A stretch of DNA of 64,000 nucleotides from Ampelocalamus luodianensis (GCA_036346255.1 CM070620.1:35337609-35401608); one strand, 5' to 3'. Numbered from the stretch's first letter, positions 11,901-23,081 are shown. Notes: generated from the letters alone by a model not told the origin. Translations and numbers: made by a program.

Positions 11901-12207
11901 TTAGGGAAAGTCACTTCTAGGTGGATACTTGTTACTTATGTTTACTCGCTGTTATTTAAATAAAAACAGATTTTACAAATTGCTGTTCAATCTATTACAT
12001 TATTGCAAATAAAACTTGCTTTATGCGTCTAAAGAACCATATAACCACATTCCTTTGAATACAGCTTTCATGTAGCTATGTATAGGCTTGTTACTCGGAA
12101 GTCTTGCGAGTACATTTTTGTACTCACCGCATTGCTTGTGTTGTGCAGAGGATGATAGTGAGTCCGATGGACCTCACTTTTGTGAGTTGTGCTTTGTGGC
12201 GCTTTAA
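8981..12207 (+). other. candidate spliced reading frame inside the gypsy 5' LTR
   Basis: An open segment ending ...SSFSSAQ stops at a GTGAGT donor (8888). The next segment (8981-9071, GVIFNPSS...EASLHQ) follows TTGGCTCAG and ends at G|GTAGC. E1 (10852-10917, GSEDNFIADIEPQQPSD...) ends at AG|GCAAGC. The last segment (12149-12207, EDDSESDGPHFCELC... stop) follows TGTGCAG. All join in frame. The same phases hold in copy B although the first segment differs in sequence. No ATG in frame was found: the nearest ATG (about 8680) stops after six codons. The frame is lost in the 3' LTR copy, where CAG/CTG collapses have occurred. Confidence 0.35.
11075..11212 (+). other. conserved stem-loop block in gypsy 5' LTR
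   Basis: CTACTA (11075-11080) pairs with TAGTAG (11137-11142), GTGAT (11102-11106) with GTCAC (11131-11135), and GGGTTC (11110-11115) with GAACCC (11123-11128). A later hairpin is GTTATCGA (11193-11200), loop CTCG, TCGATAAC (11205-11212). GGGTTC/GAACCC here replaces GAGTTC/GAACTC of copy B, a two-sided change that keeps the pair. The block lies inside the possible GC-AG intron. Confidence 0.5.
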
Positions 12208-12547
12208 GGGCGATTAGCTTGGCGGCCTGGCCGGTTGCCCTGTGGTGTTATGTGGCTAACCGGTCGTCTTTTGGTTTAAGCCATCTTATGGCAACTTTTG
12301 CTTCCACTGTTACTTATTTGCTACTTAAGTCTTTTGGCGGTCGGTACTGCTCAATAACTTATATTATGTATGTCTTTTGGTAGACTTGTTATATTCTGTA
12401 TGGAATTGATGCATGCTTTGATATGATGTATGTGTCTTGCTTGTTCGGGAGGCACATATTCATCGAGACGCAGATTATTCTATTTGTGATACTAGAACCA
12501 GAGGAAGGTTAAGTATTACAAGTTTAATAAACCTGGTCTCACAGAGT

Positions 12548-12559
12548 TTGCATCGAGCC
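12548..12559 (+). other. Degenerate primer binding site (initiator tRNA-Met type)
   Basis: Four bases after the LTR end, TTGCATCGAGCC resembles the usual plant site TGGTATCAGAGCC. One of the differences is CAG reduced to CG, the same kind of change found elsewhere in this element. Confidence 0.6.
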
Positions 12560-13282
12560 ATACTGACCGTAGAAACCCCTAGCTTGGTCGTCCCTAGTAT
12601 ATTTTGCAAACTTACTTTCTAAATATCAAGTGTTTTCTTGAAAATCCTAAGTAAGTTCTCAGATTTTGCTTCTTATCTTCTTATCTATCTTAGCTTGCTT
12701 ATCTCACCTTATTCTGAACTGAATTTGAAAGCTGAGTTTTCCTCTCATCTTCTTTCAAAAGATAGTTGTTTATCGAGTAGATTGGTTTTGGGTAAACCAT
12801 GAGAGTTATAAAATGAAAGTGTTGGCTGTTTTGTGAAGATTATAAGCTCCTGGAAGCTACAAATTTCGGCCAGAGGTGTGAAAAAGAAAATCTGGACAGC
12901 AAGCAGAAATTTCTGGACAGCTAGCATTTAAGTAGTAAAAAGTGCTGAAAATGAGAGGTTAATTCCACTAAAATTTGTGGGAATGAAAGGGGTAAGAAGT
13001 GATATGAGTTAGTTAAGTGTCTAACCTTTCTTTAGCTAATTCTTCACCCTGTTTCCTAGCTGTTTTCGAACAGAAGTTAATATTCCGAAATTTGTCTTCC
13101 TGAAAATTGATTACTCGTTCTTTAATACGAGTTAGTCATAATGGGAAGATGGATAGTATTTTTGTGATCTTGCTGCAGTTTTATGTGGTTACTTGAGTTT
13201 TTAAAGTTTGCTTTGTAGAGTGGTCAGTTGTTTTCTTTGTCTCCTGTTCGGAGTTGTGTTTAACCTATTTTTGTGGAACAGG

Positions 13283-14350
13283 ATGGCAAGAACCACCCAC
13301 AATCAATCCCACCGGTTCCGATGAGGAGCTTCCTCCTCCGACCATGGCCGAGGTTCGCTCGACGAGCGGAATCGCATGGACCGCACCCGGATCTTGGAGG
13401 TCATTGCGAGGAACACCTCCGCCTCGCTGGTGCCGGGATCTGGAGGTGGTGGCCACCGCCTCGTGGTGGGCTTGCGGAGTTTCTCCGTACGCAGCCGCCT
13501 ACATTCTCTCGGCCCGAGGACCCTTTGGACGCGGATGATTGGTCGCGTGCGGTTGAGCGAAAGCTCAACATTGCTCGCCCGAGGAGCAGGAGCGGGCACT
13601 CTTTGCATCCCATCAGCTCGAGGGTGCAGCACTCTCTTGGTGGGAGAATTTTCTCGCCATGCAGCCCGCAGGCCACGTTGTCTCGTGGGATGAGTTTCAA
13701 TCTGCTTTCCGTCGGGCCCACATTCCTGATGGCCTGATGAAGCTCAAGAAGAAGGAGTTTCTTGCGCTTAAGCAGGGGCGCAAGCCTGTCTCGGAGTATC
13801 TTTACGAGTTTAATCACTTGGCTCGTTATGCTCTGGGAGAGGTGGCCTCTGATGAGGCTAAACAGGAGAAGTTCATGGATGGTTTGTCCGAGGAGCTGCA
13901 GGACAAGCTATCTATCGTGGACTTTGCTAACTTCCAGGCCTTGGTTGACAAGGCCATCGTCGCCGAGCACAAGGCGAAGGCGCTAGGCGAGTCCCGCAAG
14001 CGCAAGTGGGAGGCCCATCGGTCCGCATGTGCCGCCTCACTCGTCCCCGTGTTGGGCCAGCACCAGGGGCTCGTGCTTTGGCTTCACCACCGCCGAGGCC
14101 GTCGGTGTCGGTTGCTCGTCCCCAGCAGGTCGTGTTTCACCACGCGGCGCCGCGACCCGGCCGAAGCGAGTTGCGCCCGCAACCCGGCCGCGATGTTACA
14201 TGCTTCGCCGCAACAAGAAGGGCCACTATGCTAGTAGTTGCCCTCGAGGATCGAGCAGCCCCGTCCTAATGGAGGACGCGAAATGGTCACACACCGACCG
14301 TAAGGTGATCCGAAGACCAGTGTCGGGAGTGGTCGAGTCAACCACATCTC
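13283..14350 (+). pseudogene. gypsy gag (capsid and zinc knuckle), frameshifted
   Basis: The first ATG (13283) follows GGAACAGG. Pieces of a plant gypsy Gag are readable in alternating frames: RTRILEVIARNTSA, then WDEFQSAFRRAHIPDG, LKKKEFLALKQGRKPVSEYL, FMDGLSEELQDKL and a remnant of the zinc knuckle (NKKGHYASSCP near 14210-14245). The frame changes mostly where a CTG or CAG would restore the family reading. They may therefore be consensus errors and not true lesions. Gag packages the element RNA. Confidence 0.85.
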
Positions 14351-14376
14351 GGTGAGGAGGCTCGGAGGCACCCGAC

Positions 14377-14690
14377 GTTGTGTTGGGTAATTCCTTGTTA
14401 GTTATCGCCCCGCTGCAGTATTGTTTGACTCGAGCATCACATTCCTTTATTTCGAGATCATTTGTTGTTGATTGTGACCTTCACTTTGTTCCTTTGGGGA
14501 TTCCTTTGCTTATTCGCTCTCCGAGCGGAAATGAGAGTCGATCAAGAATGCCATGCGTTCCCATTAATATTGAAGGAGGGAATTCTTGGCGAATCTCATC
14601 TTACTTGATTCGCGCTACCGATGTGATTCTTGGCATGGATTGGTTGTCCCAACACTTGGGGCAAATTGATTGTGCCAGAAGATGATTTTC
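14377..14690 (+). pseudogene. gypsy aspartic protease region
   Basis: The frame reads ...SHSFISRSFV..., then CVPINIEGG and ATDVILGMDWLSQH, the usual C-terminal part of a plant gypsy protease. The active-site Asp-Ser-Gly should fall at 14425-14440. There the sequence reads GACTCGAGCATC, where a CAGG to CG loss destroys the glycine and shifts the frame. The protease would normally cut Gag-Pol. Confidence 0.8.
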
Positions 14691-14787
14691 CTCACTAGTC
14701 CTCAAAGTAGCAAGTTGGGATTTCATCACACCGCAAGGGCCACACCTTTGTGCCCTTGAAGCTAAGCCAGCCATAGAGATTCAGGAT

Positions 14788-15760
14788 GTGCCCACAGTCT
14801 GTGACTTTGTGGATGTCTTCCCTGAAGTTTTTCCTGGTATGCCTCCAGTTCGAGACTTGGAGTTTGTTATTGAGTTGCTGCCCGGTACCGCTCCAATTTC
14901 TAAGGCGCTGTACCGAATGCCTCTTAATGAGTTGGAGGAGCTGAAGAAGCAGTTGGGTGAGCTTCAAGCAAAAGGGTTCATCCGTCCTAGCTCATCTCCT
15001 TGGGGTTGTCCAGTTATTTTTGTGAAGAAGAATGACAAGACCCTGCGTATGTGTGTTGATTACCGTCCGCTTAATGAAGTGACGGTGAAGAATAAGTATC
15101 CTTTGCCTCGTATTGATGATCTCTTTGACCAGTTGACTGGAGCTTGTGTGTTCTCCAAGATTGACTTGAGATTGGGGTACCATCAAGTCCGGATCAGGGC
15201 CGAGGATATTCCAAAGACGGCTTTCACTACTCGTTATGGCCTTTACAAGTACACCGTTATGTCTTTCGGCTTGACCAATGCTCCAGCTTTGTTCATGAAT
15301 CTTATGAACTCGGTGTTCATGGAGTATTTGGATAAGTTTGTTGTGGTTTTCATTGATGACATTCTTATCTACTCCAAGAGTGAAGAGGAGCATCCGAGCA
15401 CCGCAGATTGTGTTGGGCAAGCTTTGTGAGCATCACCAGACGCCAAGTTCAAAAAGTGCGAGTTCGTTGAAGGAAGTGGCATTCTTGGGCCATGTTCTTT
15501 CAAAGCAGTGGTGTCGTAGTAGATCCTAGCAAGGTCAACGATGTCCTATCTTGGGGCAGCCCAAGTCGATCCACCGATGTGAGGAGTTTCCTTGGTTTAG
15601 CGGGCTACTACGCCGCTTTATCAAGAACTTCTCCAAGATTGCAAAGCCCATGACCGAATTGCTCAAGAAAGAAAAGAAATTCGTGTGGTCTTGACTTGTG
15701 ATTTGAGTTTTCAAGAACTCAAAAGGCGATTGACTTCAGCCCGAAGCTTGTTCTCCCGAT
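14788..15760 (+). pseudogene. gypsy reverse transcriptase
   Basis: 214 codons are uninterrupted from 14788: DFVDVFPEVFPGMPP, PISKALYRMPLNELEELKKQ, WGCPVIFVKKND, the palm strand SKIDLRLGYHQVRI and the catalytic FIDDILIYSKS near 15340-15375. After 15430 the connection region (HVLSKQ, SFLGLAGYY, KNFSKIAKP) is still readable but changes frame several times. Order protease, RT, RNase H, integrase is diagnostic for Ty3/gypsy. Confidence 0.93.
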
Positions 15761-17089
15761 GTGCATAAGAGCTTCGATATTTATTGTGATGCCTCTCGGC
15801 AGGGACTCGGTTGTGTTCTTATGCAAGAAGGCAAGGTAGTGGCCTATGCATCGAGGCAGTTGAGGCCTCATGAACTCAACTATCCTACCCATGATTTGGA
15901 GTTAGCAGCAGTGGTTCATGCACTCAAGATTTGGCGGCATTACCTTATTGGTAATCGTTGTGAGGTGTATTCTGATCACAAGAGCCTGAAATATTTGTTC
16001 ACCCAGCCAGATCTGAACCTCAGGCAAAGGAGATGGTTGGAATTGATCAAGGATTATGATATGGGCATTCAGTATCACCCGGGCAAGGCTAATGTTGTTG
16101 CTGATGCACTCAGTCGCAAGGTGTATTGCAATACCTTGTTACTTCAAGAGCAACAACCTACCCTTCTTGAAGAATTCCAGCGGCTTAATTTGGGATTGAT
16201 TGAGCATGGTTCTCTTGCTACCTTGGTTGTGCAACCAACTTTGGTGGAGCAAATCAAGGCTGCCCAGCAGACAGATGTTGGTGTGATCCAAATCAAGCAG
16301 AACATCAAGAACGGGACAGCTAAGTGTTTTTCTGAGGATGAGCACGGTGTTGTGTGGTTTGGACAGCGCCTTGTGGTTCCAAAGGTCATGGAATTGCGAG
16401 ATTTGATTCTCCGCGAGGCCCATGACTCTCCTTTGTCTATCCATCCCGGAGCTACCAAGATGTATCAAGATCTTCGACAGAGATTCTGGTGGACTCGCAT
16501 GAAGCGAGATTGCCGTGTTCGTTCTCGAAGTGCGACGTGTCTTTGTCGTGTCAAGGCTGAACATCAGCGTCCAGCAGGCCTTCTTCAGCCTTTGCCAGTA
16601 CCTGAGTGGAAGTGGGATTCCGTTGGTATGGATTTTATCACCGGATTGCCCCGCTCACCGAAAGGGAACGATGCCATTTGGGTCGTGATTGATAGGCTGA
16701 CTAAAGTGGCACATGTTCTTCCTGTCAAGACCCAGCTCCGTGTGAAGCCCTTGGCCGAGCTTTATGTCTCAAGGATTGTGAGTTTGCATGGTGTGCCACG
16801 AACGATTGTGTCGATCGTGGTTCTCTTTTCACCTCGCTTTTGGCATAGTCCGCAAGAGGCGATGGGCACTCGCCTTTCTTTCGCCGGCTTATCATCCTCA
16901 AACCGATGGTCGACGGAGAGAGTTAACCAAGTGTTGGAAGATATGCTCCGTGCCTGTGTTCTTTCCTATGGAAAGAAGTGGGAGAAGTGCTTGTCGTTTG
17001 TAGAGTTCTCATACAACAACAGTTTCCAAGCTAGTCTTGGTATGGCACCTTTTGAGGCTTTGTATGGGAGGAGATGTAGAACCCTTTGA
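15761..17089 (+). pseudogene. gypsy RNase H and integrase
   Basis: One open frame of 442 codons carries RNase H (SFDIYCDASRQGLGCVLMQ, YSDHKSLKYLF, GKANVVADALSRK) and then integrase: an HHCC-type zinc region (IHPGATKMYQDLRQRFWW), and the catalytic core (WDSVGMDFITGLPRS, VIDRLTKVAHVLP, then SLFTS.RFW and YNNSFQASLGMAPFEALYGR). Near 16811 the expected Ser-Asp-Arg-Gly reads TCGATCG, and near 16910 the segment before TERVNQ is also shifted. The catalytic core is therefore damaged as written. Confidence 0.93.
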
Positions 17090-17113
17090 ACTGGTCGAAA
17101 CCGTGAGCGCGCC

Positions 17114-17656
17114 TTGGGCGATTCCATCAATGAGGCCGAAAGCCAAGTCCAGCTGATTCGTGAGCATCTGCGTGTGGCTCAGTCCAGGCAAAAGAGCTAT
17201 GCGGATCGTCGTCGTCGAGAGTTGAGCTTTGAGCCCAATGACTTTGTGTATCTCAAGGTCACACCCTTGAAGGGCCATCAGCGTTTTGGCATCAAGGGCA
17301 AGTTAGCTCCTCGATATGTTGGGCCTTATCGCATCATCGAGAGGATTGGAGCTGTTGCATACAGATTGGAGTTGCCAGCTTCACTTGAGGGTGTGCATGA
17401 TGTGTTTCATGTGTCACACTTAAAGAAGTGCCTCCGTGTTCCAGTTGAGGAAACTCCGTTGGAAAATCTCGATGTGCGAGCAAATTTGACCTATCATGAG
17501 CATCCTGTTCGTATTCTTGAAGAATCTGAACGAAGGACAAGGAACCGTGTCATCAAGTTCCTTAAGGTTCAGTGGTCAAACCATTCTGAAGATGAGGCAA
17601 CTTGGGAGCGCGAAGATCGTCTTCGTGCAGATTACCCATCCTTCTTCTCCGAGTAA
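17114..17656 (+). pseudogene. gypsy integrase C-terminal and chromodomain-like tail
   Basis: 180 codons include the GPY/F-type segment (KLAPRYVGPYRIIERIG, YRLELPASLEGVHDVFHVS) and a tail with NRVIKFLKVQW and EATWEREDRLRADYPSFF. This resembles the chromodomain of Tekay/Del chromoviruses, which directs integration to heterochromatin. It ends just before the polypurine tract. Confidence 0.85.
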
Positions 17657-17682
17657 ACTGAATCTCGGGGCGAGATTCTTGT

Positions 17683-17698
17683 AAGGGGGGGGAGGTTT
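17683..17698 (+). other. Polypurine tract of the gypsy element
   Basis: AAGGGGGGGGAGGTTT directly precedes the TGTAACATCCC start of the 3' LTR. It primes plus-strand DNA synthesis. Confidence 0.9.
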
Positions 17699-20600
17699 TG
17701 TAACATCCCAATTTTGGGCTTGTGTTTCAAATGTAAGAAAATCAGTAGAAATTAAAACTTTTTCTTACATCATGTATTTCATGTTATACCAAACAATTCT
17801 TGTACAAGGGATTATGGAAATACATTGTCACAAGTCTATTTGATCCAAACTATGTTATCCCAAAAACAATCTTGTCAAATTTTGTGATCATCCTCTGGAA
17901 ATATTTTTCCTAAGTTTCTGTGATGGTTTGTAGCCCCTCTAAAAAATTTCACAATTTTTAGAAATTGTTTGAATATTTTTAGGGGGCAGTCAAACCTCAA
18001 AACAGAGCCTTGCAGAATTTTTGGGGATTTATTCACAGTATAAAAACCTCTGAAAATTTTGCACAAGGTTAATATCTGGGTTAGCAAGCTCCTGTAAAAA
18101 TTTCATAATTTTTGGAGTTATTTTGCTACCTCAAATAAATCCTTCAAAGTCTCTGTTCTAACTTTGAAGTCAAACCTAGTCTCACTGTGCTTTGGGTTCG
18201 AGTCGACTGCTCGAGCCAATTGACTCGGTCCACCAACTAATCGCACCGAGCCTCTCTTTAAAAACGCGCCCATTCTCGGCCTTTGGATCAAAATCGCACG
18301 GCCCGCGCGCTGTAAACATTCGGACCTTCCGCTGCATGCGCAAATGTCGGCACCGTTAGATCTCCATCCAACCGCCCGTATCCTCTCGAACCTTCTGACC
18401 CTCCGGTTGTTGGTTTGAACTGAGCCGCTGGATTAAGATCCAACGCCGCTTTGTTCCTCTGTTGTAAACCGCGCTTTGCGGCGTGGGCAATCCGAGCCGC
18501 TCATTTCTAATCCTAGGGCTCGTGATCTTTCGTTATGTTTTAAAGCCCTGAGGCGTGGCGCTATCTTAGCCGTCCGATTTAAATCGTGGGGCTCTGGAAC
18601 GCCCTAACCTTTCTCGCTGGTCATCTTCAACCTCTAGCCGTGCGAGCACAGTAGGGGTGATGGCAGTGTCTTGTCATGCTTCCTACAGCCACCCTAGTCA
18701 ATAGTGAGGGTCGTGGGAGACACCTTCGGCCATGCCATACCCTATTGCACCATCTACCACTTTTTTCTTGTCGGCCGCACCTTGTGCTCTGTGCTTTGCC
18801 GCCCGAAAGGCTTGTGGTGCAAACCCTAATGCCTCCAAGGCCTTATAAGCACCCAAATCACTTCCTGGTATTTCTTTAGACCACCATCAAGCCCCATTCT
18901 CAGTATTGGAGCTTAACACCTCAAAATGGCAAGTCGCCATTGTTGACCCGAAAAGCTCCATTTGGTGTTCTTGGTGTTCCAGTGGTTCTCCTTCATGATT
19001 CTTTGCCCTATCCTTATCTATTTACTTCCTTGAACATTTCCCTCACTTAATTTTGGATTTGATTCTCGTGAATTGTCCAATTTGGGGTTTGTTCAAATTC
19101 GCCTAAAGTGGTCATCTTTTCCTCACTCGTGAGTGCTCCATTTTCTAATTACTTGCTCTTGTGGCTTCGTGAGTCATTATGAAGCTATACGATGCTTTGG
19201 AATCACTCATTTGGCTCGTGGTGTCATTTTCAATCCTTCTTCTCCAAGTCCGTGAGCTTCCTTCGTGATCAAGCATCTCGGCCATCTTTGAAGCTTCCTT
19301 CATCAAGGTAGCTTCTTATTAGTCCTTAGAGGCTCGCACCCGCTTCCTTGACTGCACTGAGCTTTCGCTATTTTCGCGCTTAGCAAGAAAGCTCCTTTTT
19401 CATTTTCCGCTAGCCGGCGTTCTAGTCCTCACCACGCGTAAAATGCCACCATTAGGTTCGTGAGTGCTATTGCGGTTCCATTTTAGTGCTTGGTTGGCGC
19501 CACATGCGCCAAGTCGCCGCGACGAGCCGTTAGCCGCCGGTTTTTGCCACGAAACTCGTTTTCGTCATTTGATTAGGACACCTTAATCGCCGTGATTGCC
19601 AATCATTGATTAATTAATGGTGTCTTAATCTTTGTCGTTGAGCCATTGACCAAGGGCCCAACATCCTTAAATCGCACACCGCGTAATCCGCGCTATTCCG
19701 ACATCATTAAGGCCTAATCATTGATTAATTATCGTGTCGGCATTAATCGCTGTCAGAAATCACCTTTGGGTCACTGGCATGTGGGCCCGTGAGGTTATAA
19801 TCCAAATCCAGGAGTCATTAGTGTCTATTTAATGATAATCATTAGAAGCATTAATTCTTTCCTAAACCGCCACTCTTAGTCGTTGACATGTGGGCCAAGT
19901 GCACTGTGCACGTGGGTTAAACGTTCGCGGTCGTGACTTGAAGTCACTGACATGCGGTCCCACGGTCAAGATCTCTTTGAACTCCGATCTTTAGCCACCG
20001 TCGATCTCGTGATCAACGGCCCGATCGTGAGTGCATTCGACCCTCGGATGCCTTGATCATTCTCGACCGCCGATCTTGCGATCAACGGCCGGGATCTTGT
20101 ATGCAATCGGACCTTCCGACCGTTGGTGCGCTCTAGACCGCCCATCTGCAGACTGCGGTGGATTGGCCCAAGCAACCGCACCGTCCGAATGCATACACTG
20201 CAGGTGCGCCGTTGGATCGTGATCCAACGGTGGGTTCCGACAGGTTTTCGCGCGCGGTAGCCGAGGATTTTAGATCAAGGGTGGAGAAGTGTCCACGCCT
20301 TATTCTATTAATTGAGTTTGTCCGTATTTCGTAAGTAGTTATTTAACAATCAAAATGATATAAAACTTTAGAAATTCATAGCTAATTCATTTTAACTGCT
20401 TTTTAGACAATTCCAACTGTAATAAATTTTGTTGTCACTTAAGTTTATTATAAAAATGGATTTAAGCATGTTCCAGTAGCAGAAAATTGTATAACTAGAA
20501 ATAACCTGATTTTTGTCACTTTGAATATTCCAGAAATAGTTTTAACCTTGAAAATTGCATATCTTTTTCTGTATAAATCCAAATTGTGCAAAATCAATTT

Positions 20601-22537
20601 TGTTCAATTCATCTGTTAGTATACTTTCATATGGAATAAGATTTGAGCATGTTGATAATTTTGTAAAATGACTTGCATTAGATTTACACCTTAGAAAAAT
20701 CATAAGTAAATGTGTATAACTCCAAAGTTAGTAAATTCAACTTTGCTGTTATTAGGATGTTATGTAAATTTTATTAGATTTGGATGTGATTTGCTGTTGG
20801 TGTTTATTTGGTGTTCTTCGTTCTTATTTGCTTATCGCCTTTTCGCGTTAGGTTCCAAGATAATTTTATTGTCGATATTGAGCCACAGCAGACCATCGAT
20901 CCTCGCACTCCAAAGAAGGCAAGCGGATGTAGCATTCATTTGATCATATTGTTCCTACTATTTTCAAATTCTAATATATTGTTTGCAAATTCTATGTATG
21001 CATTGCTATGTTGTTTTAAACTATTGTCGATAGTTGGCCCAAAGAGTTGCATAATCGTGAGGGAAATGTTTAATCCTCTACCATCAAGCCTAGGATTACT
21101 TGTCGTGATTTTGGGTTCATTGGATGAACCCTTGTCACTTAGTAGTTTACGTGTCATTATGCTTAGCCATGCTTAGCTATCGGTAGAAATGGGCGGTTAT
21201 CGACTGCCGATAACTTTGATCACACAAACCGGTATAATATGTATATTTCAGCCTTGTGCTTTGTCTAAATTGCAAAACTAAAACTGAAAATGAAAACAAT
21301 TTAGACTTGGGCACAATGGTAAGATGGTGTGATCTTTTGGGTGTGAATGAAATGGTGCCCACAATTAAGGATCGAGCTACTTGTTACACGAACCAAGCAT
21401 TTGTGCGTGCTAACCACACTAGAGGATATGGGACCTCTCTTAGCCGAGTACTTTGGGTGTGTTAATTAATGAGTCGCGTGGTGGGTTGCATATTTGATTA
21501 TATGCAACATGGACACGCTTGTAGGAGAGGAACACCGCCGAGGCCGGTGTATCTTGCTCCACGATGTGTCCTTGTGATCCATATTTCGTCGGCAGATCAC
21601 TAAGGATTAACCCCATGCGTATGCCTCTTGATTAGCATATTCCATTGGAAAGGGTTCAGAGGACTTAGCCGTGCTTGCATACCAAAGGAAGTGTGCTTAA
21701 TAGCTTGGCAAAAGGCGGTCTCAAGTGTGGGTACATTGGTACACCCCTGCAGGGATTAAAACTATTCGAATAGCCTTGTCCTAGGTTATGGACACGCTTG
21801 GGGAAGTCTTTCAAGAGTTAGACTACAACTTTTTTAAAAAATTAAAACTTGCATGGTGGTATGAATCAGGGATTCATGCTATGTTGTGGTGGCTTTAGGG
21901 AAAGTCACTTCTAGGTGGATACTTGTTACTTATGTTTACTCGCTGTTATTTAAATGCTTAAAAACAGATTTTACAAACTGTTGTTCCATCTATTACATTA
22001 TTGCAAATAAAACTTGCTTTATGCGTCTAAAGAACCATATAACCACATTCCTTTGAATACAGCTTTCATGTAGCTATGTATAGGCTTGTTACTCATAAGT
22101 CTTGCGAGTACATTTTTGTACTCACCTGCATTGCTTGTGTTGTGCAGAGGATGATAGTGAGTCCGATGGACCTCACTTTTGTGAGTTGTGCTTTGTGCTT
22201 TAAGGGGCGATTAGCTTGGCGGCCCTGGCGGTTGCCCTGTGGTGTTATGTGGCTAACCAATCGTTTTTGGTTTACGCCATCTTATGGCAACTTTGCTTCA
22301 TTGTTACTTATTTGCTACTTAAGTCTTTTGGTGGTCGGTGCTCAGAATAACTTATATTATGTATGTCTTTTGGTAGACTTGTTATATTCTGTGTATGGAA
22401 TTGATGCATGCTTTGATATGATGTATGTGTGTCTTGTTCGGGAGGCACATATTCATCGAGACGCGGATTATTCTATTTGTGATACTAGAACCAGAGGAAG
22501 GTTAAGTATTACAAGTTTAATAAACCGGGGTCTCACA
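17699..22537 (+). mobile_element. 3' LTR of the gypsy chromovirus (about 4.8 kb)
   Basis: It is the direct repeat of 7430-12543 and ends ...CCGGGGTCTCACA. It is about 275 bases shorter. One real deletion lies between CAGTCAAAC direct repeats (about 17990). Many one- or two-base losses occur at CTG, CAG or CCGG sites: compare 8951 TACTGATG with TACGATG near 19190, and 10877 GCTGATATT with GTCGATATT near 20873. The stem-loop block is kept (about 21080-21220) but the E1 frame is broken. Confidence 0.95.
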
Positions 22538-22542
22538 CATTC
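22538..22542 (+). repeat. Target site duplication CATTC, right copy
   Basis: A perfect copy of 7425-7429, directly after the 3' LTR end. Confidence 0.95.
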
Positions 22543-23081
22543 GTGTTCTGCGATATCTTTGTGGGACCATCACCCGTCGCCTGTTCTTTCCTCGCTCTAG
22601 TTCTTTGCAGATTCAGGCGTACTCTCATGCGACCTGGGCTAGCGATAATTTTGATCGCCAGTCTCTTTTTGTCTATTGTGTTTTTCTTGATTCCTCCTTG
22701 ATTGCCTGAAAGACCAAGAAACAGACTGTAGTTTCCCGTTCGAGCGCTGAGGCTGAGTTGAGAGCCATGACGTCATTGACAGCTGAGATCACCTGGCTTC
22801 GGTGGCCACTTGAGGATTTTGATGTTTCTGCTTCTGCACCGACTCCTTTCTTATCAGATAGTACTGGTGCGATCAGCATTGCTTGAGATCCTGTGAAGCA
22901 TGAGCTCACCAAGCACATTGGAGTGGATGCCTCGTACATGCGATCGTAGGTGTAAGATCAAGTTATTCATCTTCAGTATGTGCCTTCGGAGTTTCAGTTA
23001 GCAGATTTCTTCACCAAGGCACAAACTAAAGTTCAGCATAGATTCTACCTTTCCAAACTCAGTGTTATTGATTCACCATGA
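22543..23081 (+). pseudogene. Ty1/copia RNase H and pol C-terminus (3' half of split element)
   Basis: Reading continues from 7429 as RVLRYLCGTITRRLF, then ATWASDNFDRQS, TKKQTVVSRSSAEAELRAM, EITWLRW, KHIGVDASYMRS and QYVPSEFQLADFFTKAQT, ending at TGA 23079-23081. Internal stops are at 22707 (TGG to TGA), 22884 (CGA to TGA), 22947 (CAG to TAG) and 22953 (CAA to TAA). All fit cytosine deamination. Confidence 0.92.

Larger units (their letters stand above)
7430..12543 (+). mobile_element. 5' LTR of the gypsy chromovirus (about 5.1 kb)
   Basis: It begins TGTAACATCCCAATTTTGGG and ends ...CTGGTCTCACA, and is repeated at 17699-22537. Inside are a TATA-type promoter near 8597, GT/AG splice-like sites at 8888/8980 and 9072, the E1 module, the stem-loop block and the PHFCELC module. 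At about 5.1 kb the LTR is as long as the internal region, unusually long for a plant gypsy element. Apart from these modules no open frame of size or host gene is visible, so the LTR appears mostly noncoding. Confidence 0.95.
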
